Positions 9,252 to 17,963 of a stretch of DNA of 43,415 nucleotides are shown here, in pieces. The notes under the pieces are model-generated. The model saw only the letters and a program-made list of their open reading frames with translations. It did not search any database and was not told the DNA's origin. The stretch covers positions 1 through 43,415 of the forward strand of contig JAGFZX010000027.1 of the NCBI GenBank assembly GCA_017889585.1. Reading direction: 5' to 3'. This stretch comes from Bacillota bacterium. GTDB lineage: Bacteria > Bacillota > Negativicutes > DSM-13327. How positions within the stretch are numbered: position 1 is the stretch's first letter; the number at the start of each line of letters is the position of its first letter. The translations under genes were made by a program, and so were the position numbers.

Positions 9252-10028
9252 ATGGAAAAATTCATATATAAAAAATCATCAAATATTACTGCGCTATCAG
9301 CTAGCTTTACTGATTTCACATATAAAAAGCATTGTCATGAAGAATACGCATTAGGTGTAACTCTGCGAGGCATTCAACAATATAATTTAGATGGTAGTTT
9401 TCATTCATCATATGAGAATGGGGTTATGCTTTTTTATCCTGAACAGATACATGACGGTAGGGCGCATGATATTACGGGTCTTGATTATGTTATGTTATAT
9501 ATTGAGCCAATGCTATTTTTGGAAATACTTGAAAAAAGAGATATAGTTCGTTTTGCATCCCCAATTGTCTATAATCAAGCTCTTAGAAAAAGTATCTTAA
9601 ATCTTTCAAGTGCAATTCTAAGTGAAAAAGATGAAGCTTTGTGTAGTGAGTTGCTCCTATCCCTCGTAGATAACTTTAATCCAACTACTATTTGTACAGA
9701 TTACAAAAAAGATAATAAACTAATTAAAAAAGCAAAGGAAATAATTTATTCTAAATTAGAAGATGTACTGAGTCTTGATGAAATTTGCAAAGAACTTGCC
9801 ATGTCAAAATTTCAGTTTATCAGGTTATTTAATGCTAATACTGGAATTTCACCATATCAGTATTTTATATTTTGCAAGGTAAATCGTGCAAAACAATTAC
9901 TAGAAAAAAACAAAGATATTTACTCGGCTATAGCAGAATGTGGTTTTGTTGATTTATCTCATTTAAATAAGCATTTTAAAAGAATCTATGGAATAACAGC
10001 ATTTGAATATAAAGCGCATTTAAATTAG
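9252..10028 (+). CDS. AraC-family transcriptional regulator
   Basis: About 258 residues. The N-terminal half is a cupin-like ligand domain (HCHEEYALGVTLRGIQQY, YPEQIHDGRAHD). The last 100 residues hold two helix-turn-helix motifs (LSLDEICKELAMSKFQFIRLF and YSAIAECGFVDLSHLNKHFKR). ATG 9243, 9246 and 9252 are in frame; AGGAG at 9238-9242 favours 9252. It overlaps or abuts the LysE exporter, suggesting control of export by the exported compound or a relative. Confidence 0.85.
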   Translation: MEKFIYKKSSNITALSASFTDFTYKKHCHEEYALGVTLRGIQQYNLDGSFHSSYENGVMLFYPEQIHDGRAHDITGLDYVMLYIEPMLFLEILEKRDIVRFASPIVYNQALRKSILNLSSAILSEKDEALCSELLLSLVDNFNPTTICTDYKKDNKLIKKAKEIIYSKLEDVLSLDEICKELAMSKFQFIRLFNANTGISPYQYFIFCKVNRAKQLLEKNKDIYSAIAECGFVDLSHLNKHFKRIYGITAFEYKAHLN

Positions 10029-10053
10029 TAAATATGTTTCAATTTTTACCTGA

Positions 10054-10085
10054 AACACGCGGGCTACTTACCCCCGTGTTTTTGT
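10054..10085 (+). terminator. terminator of lysE-araC operon
   Basis: AACACG-C-GGG (10054-10063), loop CTACTTA, CCC-C-CGTGTT (10071-10080), followed by TTTGTTTTT. One C-C mismatch. Confidence 0.8.
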
Positions 10086-10201
10086 TTTTACATAGTACCT
10101 AAGTAGTGATAAATGATGCATCGAAGTATCTACTATTAGTGACTATGTATGTTATGATAGGTAAGTAACTGTATTAAATAGAACAGAAAGGGTATTTTCA
10201 T

Positions 10202-12358
10202 ATGCATCATACAAAAGAAGATATCTTTTGGGGTAAGCAGAAAGACGTTGTATTGAATGAAGTTCAGCGGCAAGCCGTAGTGAATACTGGTGGAGCGATT
10301 TTGCTGTTGGCGTCACCAGGGTCGGGGAAAACAACCACGATGATAATGAAAATTGGTTATCTTATAGCGGTGAAAGGTATTGACCCGACTCGAATTAAGG
10401 CGGTAACCTTCAGCAGGGCGGCGGCAGCCGAGATGAAGACACGATTCAAACGTTTTTTTCCTACGCTTTCTCTAGTTGATTTTTCCACTATACATAGCTT
10501 GACATTTGAAGTAGTGCGAGAGTACTTTCGGAAAAATAAACTTGGCTACCAATTGATTGAAGGTAACCAAAATCAAGATAAAAGACATATTTTGCGAGAA
10601 ATATTTAAAAATGTTGTCCAGGAAAACATTACGGAAGATCAAATGGACGAGCTCACAACATACATTAGTTTTATTAAAAATAAGCTAATTCCCCAGGACA
10701 AATGGTCTGAGACGGAGTGTACTATCCCAGAGGTCGCACAAATTCTGCAAAAATATGAAGAGTTTAAGTCGGCTTCTGATAGGCTGCTGCTCGATTACGA
10801 TGATATGCTGGTTTATGCGAACAAGGCCTTCGAGCAGGATAGGGAACTTCTTGGCCGATATCAACAGATGTATGATTATGTTCTGACAGACGAAAGTCAG
10901 GATACTTCACTTGTTCAGCACTATATCATTGAGAAATTGGTTCGTAAACATGGTAACCTATGTGTTGTTGCTGATGACGATCAGTCTATTTACAATTGGC
11001 GCGGCGCTGAACCATCCTATTTACTGAACTTTAAAAAGGTATATCCTCACGCTAACATCTTGTACATGGAACAAAACTATCGTTCATCTAAGGATATTGT
11101 TGATATCGCCAACACCTTCATAAAACGAAATAAAAGCCGCTACAATAAGAATATGTTTACCCATAATCCACCACACAAGCCAATCATCATTCATAGCCTT
11201 AGCGACTATAAAAAACAGGCTAAATATTTGATCGAAGAACTAAAGAAGTCTAACCATTCTTGCACAACTGCGGTGTTATACAGAAATAATTCATCATCGA
11301 TCATCCTGATAAACGAATTAGACCGTGCGGGCATCTCTTTTTATATCAAAGATGAAGATAAACGCTTCTTTTCGCACTGGGTGGTAGGGGATATATTGAA
11401 TTTTATGCGTTTGACGTACACGGATAAAAGGATAGATATTTTTGAAAAGATATTTACCAAGCTGAATGGCTATATTACTAAGCAACAGATGGAAACGGTT
11501 AAAAAAATTAACAATAATGAATCCGTTTTTGATACTTTGCTACAATATGTTCCGCTGCAAGATTACCAGGTTAAACAGGTGGAAGAATGCAAAGAAACGA
11601 TACGCCATATGCAAGGTATGGCTCCGCTTGCAGCCATATACACGATTCGTCATAAGTTAGGATACGAAAAAGCGCTTGACAGAATGTGTGAGCGTTTAGG
11701 TTTCCGCAAGGAGTATTTGCTTGGCATACTAAATACACTTGAAGAAATTGCGGCTGGACTGGGCAGTATGGAGGAGTTCGCTAGTCGGCTGAAATATCTG
11801 GAAACGGTGATGAAGTATTCCAAGAATAACAAAGACAGCTGGGTTACGCTATCCACTTTCCATAGTGCCAAAGGATTGGAGTTTGATCGAGTGTATATGG
11901 TTGATTTGCTGGAAGGTATTATTCCTTCGTCTAATGATATAAAGCAGCAACAAGAGGGAAAACCCGAGGCGATGGAGGAGGCTGTCCGCTTATTTTATGT
12001 TGGGATGACACGAGCCAAAACTCATCTCGAGCTAATAACATACGAGAAAAGGGACTATGAAAAAGTAGCGGAATCTCAATTGGTAGCTGCTGTAAGAAAT
12101 ATAATTAATCCACCAATACTAATTTCTAAACCTAATGCAAGGCCGGCGAAAAAAGTTAGTCCTATCGTAATCTATAATGTAAATGCCATCAAACATATCA
12201 ATCAACTAAAAGTAGGTAGCTTAGTAATCCACCAGGCATTTGGTCGGGGAAAAATTGTTGCTATTACTTCCTCAAGTATTGATATTCAGTTTCATGGAAC
12301 TATCAAGAAGCTATCAATAGAAGTATGCTTAACCAAAGGAATTCTTGAGCCAACATAG
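10202..12358 (+). CDS. UvrD/PcrA-like superfamily 1 DNA helicase
   Basis: ATP-dependent 3'-5' helicase of 718 residues. Motifs in order: Q motif (LNEVQRQAV), Walker A (ASPGSGKTTT, about residue 37), Walker B (VLTDESQDTS), motif III (ADDDQSIYNWRGAEP), motif IV (EQNYRSS), motif V (TFHSAKGLEFDRVY), motif VI (LFYVGMTRAKTH). The last 60 residues (VGSLVIHQAFGRGKIVAI) resemble the Tudor-like C-terminal domain of PcrA that contacts RNA polymerase. AGAAAGGG precedes ATG 10202. It is probably a second, accessory UvrD-like helicase; no partner nuclease is next to it. Confidence 0.88.
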   Translation: MHHTKEDIFWGKQKDVVLNEVQRQAVVNTGGAILLLASPGSGKTTTMIMKIGYLIAVKGIDPTRIKAVTFSRAAAAEMKTRFKRFFPTLSLVDFSTIHSLTFEVVREYFRKNKLGYQLIEGNQNQDKRHILREIFKNVVQENITEDQMDELTTYISFIKNKLIPQDKWSETECTIPEVAQILQKYEEFKSASDRLLLDYDDMLVYANKAFEQDRELLGRYQQMYDYVLTDESQDTSLVQHYIIEKLVRKHGNLCVVADDDQSIYNWRGAEPSYLLNFKKVYPHANILYMEQNYRSSKDIVDIANTFIKRNKSRYNKNMFTHNPPHKPIIIHSLSDYKKQAKYLIEELKKSNHSCTTAVLYRNNSSSIILINELDRAGISFYIKDEDKRFFSHWVVGDILNFMRLTYTDKRIDIFEKIFTKLNGYITKQQMETVKKINNNESVFDTLLQYVPLQDYQVKQVEECKETIRHMQGMAPLAAIYTIRHKLGYEKALDRMCERLGFRKEYLLGILNTLEEIAAGLGSMEEFASRLKYLETVMKYSKNNKDSWVTLSTFHSAKGLEFDRVYMVDLLEGIIPSSNDIKQQQEGKPEAMEEAVRLFYVGMTRAKTHLELITYEKRDYEKVAESQLVAAVRNIINPPILISKPNARPAKKVSPIVIYNVNAIKHINQLKVGSLVIHQAFGRGKIVAITSSSIDIQFHGTIKKLSIEVCLTKGILEPT

Positions 12359-12543
12359 AATAAATAAAAGAAGCGAAAGACAGGGACAGTCCTTTTGTCA
12401 AAAGGATAGCGAAAAAGCCACTATAATCATGAGGTGATAATAGTGGGCAGACAGACTGGGGAGATGAGTGGTTAAGATTACATCAGGTTATTCAAGAGGA
12501 CAATATTGATATAGTGGATAAAATTAGCTAGGCAGCTTAAATA

Positions 12544-12605
12544 AAAAAATCAGGAGGACAGGCAGATTGTTTCTAGAAAGGTTGAAACAATTCTCCTGTC
12601 CTCCT
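12544..12605 (-). terminator. 22-bp-stem terminator of the small peptide gene
   Basis: The arm starting AGGAGGACAGG at 12552 pairs with 12584-12605 across a 10-base loop, with a few mismatches in the middle. On the minus strand it is followed by GATTTTTTT, so it terminates the double-glycine peptide gene. It may also stop helicase transcripts from the other side. The 190 bases before it (12359-12550) hold only degenerate sequence, including a GGGACAGTCC string. Confidence 0.8.
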
Positions 12606-12626
12606 ATTTACATAGGGTGTCGCATT

Positions 12627-12788
12627 TTAACTATGGGTTGTTGGGTCATCATAGTCCCAATATCCAGGTACTCCTCCTGAAACGTTTTCTAACTCCTTAT
12701 TACTCAACTTACCCAATTCCTTATTGCAATCACTTGATTTATCAGTTTTGGGGCTATCTTTCATTTCCTCGCCATTCACTTTACCCAT
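12627..12788 (-). CDS. putative double-glycine-leader peptide (bacteriocin or RiPP precursor-like)
   Basis: 53 residues from ATG 12788, which has GGAGG at 12797-12801. The leader ends LGKLSNKELENVSGG, matching the LSxxELexVxGG consensus cut by C39-peptidase ABC transporters. The core after GG would be only VPGYWDYDDPTTHS: 14 residues, aromatic, acidic, without Cys or Lys. A strong terminator follows. No transporter or modifying enzyme is in the window, so secretion or modification would use genes elsewhere. It might instead be a signalling peptide. An upstream in-frame start at 12836 is less likely. Confidence 0.6.
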   Translation of the reverse strand: MGKVNGEEMKDSPKTDKSSDCNKELGKLSNKELENVSGGVPGYWDYDDPTTHS

Positions 12789-12929
12789 AATCTTTTCCTC
12801 CAATAAAAAATATATTGTAAAAAAAGTATAGCACAATTTCGGTAAATTTTATATTAAGGAGAGTAATAAGGTGGTTTGAAACCACTGATAAATTGATTGA
12901 TGGCAACAAATATAGTTTTAAGCTACGTT

Positions 12930-13106
12930 TCAAATTTTATCAAAAGTACGAAGGAATCTAATTACAGCATCAGCTATTACCTTTTTACCTGAAATATCAG
13001 GATGTAAGCCATCTTGTGAATACATAGTTGGCAAAAAGCCTCTATTATCCCTTAATAAAGAGTTAACATCAATTACATATTGCTGCTTTTTTAAGAAAGT
13101 ATAACA
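12930..13106 (-). pseudogene. 3' fragment of an SGNH/GDSL hydrolase (duplicate of 16512-16690)
   Basis: The encoded segment runs from FLKKQQYVIDVNSLL through FLPTMYSQDGLHPDISGKK to FLRTFD and is almost the same as the end of the complete hydrolase gene at 16512-17795. The DNA also matches closely from about 12939 to 13102, then similarity stops. It has the DGLHPD block but lacks the nucleophile block and any start, so it is a dead copy. It and the full gene bracket the hydrolase-MerR-MFS cassette as direct repeats. Confidence 0.85.
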
Positions 13107-13199
13107 ATGGGGGACGGAACTTTCTTGAGAACTTAATAGATAATAGTTAGGTAATCTATTCGTCAGAGAAAGATTCATTAACTGGCTTTCGTATCCATC

Positions 13200-14270
13200 C
13201 TATTTCAGATTTTTCTTAAAAAAGGACTCGAGCTTATCAAAGGGGATATAATTCACCCGGTCGTACAGATCCACATGGCCTGTGTCCGGAACAATGTAGA
13301 GTTCCTTCGGTTCGGCCGCCAGCTTGTAGGCGTCTTCGCTGAACTCTCTGGAATGAGCGTTCTCACCCGCGATGAAAAGCATAGGACGAGGAGAAATCGT
13401 TTCTATGTCTGCGAACGGGTAAAAATTCATGAATTTAACGTTGCTGCTAAGTGTTGGATGTGTTGTAAGTTTTGGCGACTGGCCTTTAGGAGTGTATTCA
13501 CCTCTTGGAGTGCGATAGAAGTCATAAAACTCACGTTCGATCGCGGAGGACTTTTCATTCAATTCTTCAGGCGTTCCGCTGGTGTATTTGGTTTCGCCAC
13601 CCAAAAACTCCACATAGCGTTGCTCTGCTGCCTGTTCAGTGATGTTCTTTCTCTGCTCGAGGGTCAGGGAATGCCTGAGCCCATTACGGTTGGCGGTGCC
13701 CATGTCGTACATGCTGACCGTCGCGATGGCTTTCATGCGCGGATCAATCTTGGCCGCACTAATGGCAAAACTCCCGCTGCCACAAATCCCGATAACACCA
13801 ATCCGATCCCTGTCAACAAACGGCCGGGAGCCCAGGAAATCCACCGCAGCACTGAAATCCTCGGCATAGATATCCGGTGAAACAGCGCTGCGAGGCTGAC
13901 CCTCACTCTCTCCCCAGAAAGACAAATCCAATGATAGAGTAATGAATCCCTGTTCAGCCATTTTCGTGGCATACAGATTCGCACTTTGTTCTTTTACTGC
14001 GCCCATAGGATGCCCGATAATGATCGCGGGATTTTTGGTGTTTTGATTCAACCCCTTGGGTATAAAAAGATTCCCTACAACATTCATGTTGTATTGATTT
14101 TTAAACGCAACCTTCTGCATGGTTACCTTGTCGCTCTTGTAAAAGTTGCTTGCTCCATTGGACATGTCTGCCGCGGATACAACGCCAGCGCCGGTCGTGG
14201 ATACAAACACGCCCAGTACCATCGCTGTGAGTAAGTGGATGCTACGTGTGAGAATAGATTTTTTTTTCAT
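13200..14270 (-). CDS. exported alpha/beta hydrolase, dienelactone-hydrolase type
   Basis: 356 residues with an N-terminal signal peptide (KSILTRSIHLLTAMVLGVFV, cut near VVSAAD). The alpha/beta-hydrolase core has the oxyanion region IIIGHPMGAVKEQ, the nucleophile elbow GICGSGSF with Cys instead of Ser, and a late His in PDTGHVDLYDR. Cys nucleophiles are known in dienelactone hydrolases and YcjY-like proteins; the substrate is unknown. GGAAGGGG precedes ATG 14270. Its base composition is visibly more GC-rich than its neighbours, a hint of separate origin. A MerR-type promoter lies 160 bases upstream. Confidence 0.8.
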   Translation of the reverse strand: MKKKSILTRSIHLLTAMVLGVFVSTTGAGVVSAADMSNGASNFYKSDKVTMQKVAFKNQYNMNVVGNLFIPKGLNQNTKNPAIIIGHPMGAVKEQSANLYATKMAEQGFITLSLDLSFWGESEGQPRSAVSPDIYAEDFSAAVDFLGSRPFVDRDRIGVIGICGSGSFAISAAKIDPRMKAIATVSMYDMGTANRNGLRHSLTLEQRKNITEQAAEQRYVEFLGGETKYTSGTPEELNEKSSAIEREFYDFYRTPRGEYTPKGQSPKLTTHPTLSSNVKFMNFYPFADIETISPRPMLFIAGENAHSREFSEDAYKLAAEPKELYIVPDTGHVDLYDRVNYIPFDKLESFFKKNLK

Positions 14271-14432
14271 TTTAAACCCCTTCCAATATTTTTTGTGATG
14301 TTATTATGCTGTTCACAGTTACAAATTTTATAAAATATATTTTACCGCATTCTATTCCTCCTCTTTAAATAGTTAAGTCAATAACATGTCTAATATCCTA
14401 TTTTTGTTAACAGTTTTTTTATTAACAATTAA

Positions 14433-14463
14433 AATGTATCATCTGGTGTTAACACCAAGTCAA
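14433..14463 (-). promoter_or_regulatory. MerR-type promoter/operator of the hydrolase gene
   Basis: On the minus strand: TTGACT (14463-14458), a 19-base spacer containing the dyad TGGTGTTAACACCA, then TACATT (14438-14433). A 19-base spacer with a central dyad is the hallmark of MerR-family activation by DNA untwisting. Confidence 0.75.
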
Positions 14464-14530
14464 TAGGCTTTGCAAATTTTTCTTCTTCTAAATTTAAGGG
14501 GAGTGTCAATTAATTTCAGTTTTTATACAC

Positions 14531-14561
14531 TTGACTTGGAGTTAAGACAAGATGATAACCT
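14531..14561 (+). promoter_or_regulatory. MerR-type promoter/operator of the merR gene
   Basis: TTGACT (14531-14536), a 19-base spacer TGGAGTTAAGACAAGATGA, TAACCT (14556-14561). Same box as at 14433 and 15175. It predicts autoregulation. Together with the facing hydrolase promoter it explains the 450-base gap between the two genes; nothing else is seen in the gap. Confidence 0.7.
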
Positions 14562-14723
14562 TACAGTAGAAAGTTATAATTCGTGCTAATTGAAAGAGGG
14601 GGCATCTTGTGATTTAGAAAAATAATTTAAACAAGTTCTGGATGATAAGGATAAATAGGGGATATTTTGATTGAGAAAAACGTTGTAATAGGTTGAAATA
14701 ATGGAAAAGAAGGAGTGAATCAA

Positions 14724-15080
14724 ATGATAATTTCAGAGGTCAGTGCCAAATACGGTATGACACAGGATGCATTGCGCTACTACGAACGAGTCGGCCTGAT
14801 CCCGCCGGTTCCACGTAAACCAAATGGGATTCGCGAATATGACGATTACAGCTGTGGATGGATTGAATTTATTCACTGTATGCGAAATGCGGGTATTCCG
14901 GTAGAAATCCTTGTTGAATATGTCCAGCTTTATCAGCAGGGAAGTACAACAAAAGAGGCAAGAAAGGAACTTTTACAGGAAGAATTAAACCGTTTAGATG
15001 ATCGTATTGCAAATTTGCAAGCAACAAGAGGACGATTGGCGTGCAAAATTGAAAATTACGATGATCTTGAGAAGTCCTGA
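14724..15080 (+). CDS. MerR-family regulator, AdhR-like
   Basis: 118 residues. The winged HTH starts ISEVSAKYGMTQDALRYYERVGLIPPV; then comes a coiled dimerisation helix (residues 60-115). The block DYSCGWIEFIHCMRNAGIPVE closely resembles Bacillus AdhR, a regulator of aldehyde stress with a conserved cysteine at this place (here C52). No metal-binding Cys loop is present at the C-terminus. Start ATG 14724 fits AAGGAG at 14710-14715; GTG 14715 would overlap that site. It probably controls itself, the hydrolase and the MFS pump. Confidence 0.85.
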   Translation: MIISEVSAKYGMTQDALRYYERVGLIPPVPRKPNGIREYDDYSCGWIEFIHCMRNAGIPVEILVEYVQLYQQGSTTKEARKELLQEELNRLDDRIANLQATRGRLACKIENYDDLEKS

Positions 15081-15126
15081 TGGAAATGAATGATCGTTTG
15101 GAACATATTTTTAATTTTATAAAGAT

Positions 15127-15158
15127 AAAAGACCGGGGAATTTCAACCGGTCTTTTTT
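15127..15158 (+). terminator. terminator after merR
   Basis: AAAAGACCGG, a 10-base loop, CCGGTCTTTTTT. Strong rho-independent terminator; it separates merR from the MFS gene, which has its own promoter. Confidence 0.9.
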
Positions 15159-15174
15159 ATCGGGTATGGAAAAC

Positions 15175-15205
15175 TTGACTTTGAGTTAATACCAAGTGCT
15201 AAACT
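15175..15205 (+). promoter_or_regulatory. MerR-type promoter/operator of the MFS gene
   Basis: TTGACT (15175-15180), a 19-base spacer TTGAGTTAATACCAAGTGC, TAAACT (15200-15205). Third copy of the box; the AGTTAA core is shared with the copy at 14531. Confidence 0.75.
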
Positions 15206-15315
15206 CAAAGTCAAGAAAATAAAACAAAGTGAATCATTTAAATTTTTGTCTTGGTGAAAAAATATAGAATATGACAGATTGATTAGTATAATAACGAAAT
15301 TTTGAGGTATATTTT

Positions 15316-16500
15316 ATGACTAAAGGAAATAGTTTGCTCATATTTATCTTGACTGTGGGAGTTTTTGGTATTATAAATACGGAAATGGGGGTTATTGGAG
15401 TATTGCCCTTAATTGCTGACCAATTTCATGTCAGCATATCCCAAGCCGGCTTGCTGGTGAGTCTTTTTGCACTTGTTGTGGCCGCAGCTGGTCCAACTAT
15501 GCCGTTATTGTTTTCGGGGAAAAATCGCAAGAAAGTAATGCTATTGGTACTTGGTGTTTTCATTTTGGGCAACATTGTCTCAATATTTGCATCAAACTTT
15601 ACCATTGCATTAATTGCTCGTGTGGTTCCAGCCTTTTTTCATCCAGTTTATTGTTCATTGGCTTTTACAGTAGCTGCTGCGTCAGTTAGCAAGGAAGAAG
15701 CTCCCAAGGCCGTTTCAAAGGTATTTATCGGAGTATCGGCAGGTATGGTGCTTGGTGTACCAGTCAGCAGTTTTATTGCTAGCGCAACTTCGTTAGGAAT
15801 AGCGATGTTATTCTTTGCTATCGTGAATGCTATAGCATTCATTGCTACATTCCTATTTGTACCATCTATGCCTGTTGATGAAAGACTTTCTTACGGAGCG
15901 CAATTAAGCGTTCTAAAAAAATCAACTACCTGGTTTTCTATTGCCGCTGTCATTTTAATGAATGGCGCCGTATTTGGGGTTTTTAGTTATCTTTCGGAAT
16001 ATCTTCAAACCATTACGAAAACTTCTTGGAATACAACGAGTTTAATGTTACTAATATACGGTGTTGCAAATATTCTTGGAAGTATCATCGCAGGGAAGTT
16101 ACTCACTAAAAATGCCATCAAAGCGGTAGTGGCCTTTCCTTTCGCATTAGCAGCAATCTACGTCATATTATTCTCAATGGGACAGTTCACTGTACCTATG
16201 GCTTTAATTATTTTGGCTTGGGGAATTTTAGGCGGTATCGGGGGTAATATTAATCAATATTGGATTGCGTCTGTAGCTCCTGAGGCTCCTGATTTTGCTA
16301 ATGGATTATTTTTAACATCCGCTAACTTAGGTACAACAATTGGTACAGCTGTATGTGGATTATTTATATCAGAAATAGGCACACAATATGTCGCATTAGG
16401 AGGATTGCTATTTTCGATTTTGAGTGTATTATCTATCTTGCTAAGAGTTTACATGTATAGTTCCCCAAGGAACTTTCTAGATGAGGAATTAATGAAATAG
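15316..16500 (+). CDS. MFS drug/metabolite efflux transporter (DHA1 type)
   Basis: 394 residues with about twelve membrane helices. The N-terminal block FGIINTEMGVIGVLPLIADQFHVSISQAGLLVSLFA and the following AAAGPTMPLLFSGKNRKKVML loop are typical of the AraJ/YdhP/chloramphenicol-exporter branch of the major facilitator superfamily. The substrate is unknown. GAGGT at 15303-15307 serves ATG 15316. The MerR-type promoter upstream suggests it is induced by the same compound that induces the hydrolase. It ends 11 bases from the convergent SGNH gene. Confidence 0.85.
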   Translation: MTKGNSLLIFILTVGVFGIINTEMGVIGVLPLIADQFHVSISQAGLLVSLFALVVAAAGPTMPLLFSGKNRKKVMLLVLGVFILGNIVSIFASNFTIALIARVVPAFFHPVYCSLAFTVAAASVSKEEAPKAVSKVFIGVSAGMVLGVPVSSFIASATSLGIAMLFFAIVNAIAFIATFLFVPSMPVDERLSYGAQLSVLKKSTTWFSIAAVILMNGAVFGVFSYLSEYLQTITKTSWNTTSLMLLIYGVANILGSIIAGKLLTKNAIKAVVAFPFALAAIYVILFSMGQFTVPMALIILAWGILGGIGGNINQYWIASVAPEAPDFANGLFLTSANLGTTIGTAVCGLFISEIGTQYVALGGLLFSILSVLSILLRVYMYSSPRNFLDEELMK

Positions 16501-16511
16501 TGTATTGTCGC

Positions 16512-17795
16512 TTAAACGGCATTTCTATCAAAAGTACGAAGGAATTTCATTACAGCATTAGCTATTACCTTTTTACCTGAGATATCAGGATGTAAACCAT
16601 CTTGTGAATACATAGTTGGCAAAAAGCCTCTATTATCGCTTAATAAAGGGTTAATATCAATTACATATTGTTGCTTCTTTAGGAAGGTATTGACGATATT
16701 AGTTTGATTCTGCCAATCGTTAGCAGATGGCTTATGAAAGACTTGTTCAATTCTGTCTGGATTGATAGGTGGAATCGTTAAAAAAATTGGAGTTATGTCG
16801 TTTTGCTCACATTTATTGATTAGCATTTGGAATTGCCCAATGATATCTTCAGCCTTCGTTCCGTTTCTTATACTGTTACCGCCTCCAAGTATAAAAAGAT
16901 ACTTTGGTTGAAATGGCAAAACGTCACTGTTGAAACGCTCGACTAATGATTCAACACTGTCACCGCTTCTGCCTAAGTTTTTAATTTCATACGGTATATA
17001 CGACGAGTAATCAAATCTAATATCTGAAGGTGGATTGGATACAGCTCCTCCACCATGAGTAATACTGTCACCAAAAACTGCCCACGTATAATGTTTTACA
17101 GAAATATGAAAAGGAATAGCATCCGAGGAAGTACCTATAGGGTAATAGTATTGATTAAGTGCAATGACTCTCCAGTAATAGGTACCCTCTTCTACGTAAG
17201 CATGCGTATCATAACACTCAGACTCTTCATCCACGATGTAACTACGTACTTGTTTTATTGAGGGGATCATTCCATTGGGGTTTTCAGGAGCATCCTTAGT
17301 AACCTCAACAAGATAATGTTTAGCTCCGAGTACTGGGAGCCAAGAATATGTCGGGTAAAGTGGTACTGGCCGATTGGTATTAAAGAGAGCTGTGGGTTGC
17401 GGCTTTGTAGGATTTAATTGTCCACTCGATAGCGGCATAGGTTCAGAAAACATCGCAAGAGGTTTCTTATCTAAATCTAAGGGTCTAACTCTATAGTATG
17501 TTTTATCAATATGTTGAATAGTAAGCTGATTTAAATCTAATTCAATACCAGGAGTGAAAATAGCTACTGTATGGTAGAGGATATCTTCTGCGGGTACTGA
17601 ATCATTTGGCTTATAAGGTTTGGTCATTACCTCCATTTCATAAGCCACAACATCTTCGCTATTTTTCCACGCAAGATATATCTTATTGGCTTGAACTACG
17701 GGAGCACTTGATGGTACGGAAGAATTCGATGTGAAGGTAAAATGCAATAGTACGGTAGCAAAAATAATTAAAATGATAAATGGATTGGCTTTCAT
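16512..17795 (-). CDS. exported SGNH/GDSL-family hydrolase
   Basis: 427 residues: signal anchor at 4-20 (NPFIILIIFATVLLHFTF), two fibronectin-like strand-rich segments (about 35-120 and 125-230, each with a YxWxPV or AYEMEV repeat feel), then an SGNH domain. That domain shows block I WAVFGDSITHGGGA, block III FILGGGNSIRNG (Gly-x-Asn) and block V DGLHPDISGKK with Asp and His of the triad. Probably a carbohydrate or lipid esterase outside the membrane. Start ATG 17795 has TTGGAG upstream; a TTG at 17807 is inferior. Its 3' end is duplicated at 12930. Confidence 0.82.
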   Translation of the reverse strand: MKANPFIILIIFATVLLHFTFTSNSSVPSSAPVVQANKIYLAWKNSEDVVAYEMEVMTKPYKPNDSVPAEDILYHTVAIFTPGIELDLNQLTIQHIDKTYYRVRPLDLDKKPLAMFSEPMPLSSGQLNPTKPQPTALFNTNRPVPLYPTYSWLPVLGAKHYLVEVTKDAPENPNGMIPSIKQVRSYIVDEESECYDTHAYVEEGTYYWRVIALNQYYYPIGTSSDAIPFHISVKHYTWAVFGDSITHGGGAVSNPPSDIRFDYSSYIPYEIKNLGRSGDSVESLVERFNSDVLPFQPKYLFILGGGNSIRNGTKAEDIIGQFQMLINKCEQNDITPIFLTIPPINPDRIEQVFHKPSANDWQNQTNIVNTFLKKQQYVIDINPLLSDNRGFLPTMYSQDGLHPDISGKKVIANAVMKFLRTFDRNAV

Positions 17796-17963
17796 AGGAA
17801 TCTCCAATTGTAATTAGTGTTCAGCAATAGATATTACTGAAGTTGGATGTGCTATCAGTAGAAATACAATTCTAATGTTTGAGGTGAAACCAATTGGCTT
17901 AGTACAAAGGCAGGAATAAAATTAATATGGGTTCAATTTCAGGTGTGATAATCCAATATTCCT

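Noticed and set aside
13275..13880. 201-codon open frame opposite the alpha/beta hydrolase
   Set aside because: It is antisense to a gene with clear catalytic motifs and a signal peptide; the translation has no family features. GC-rich DNA often leaves the opposite frame open.
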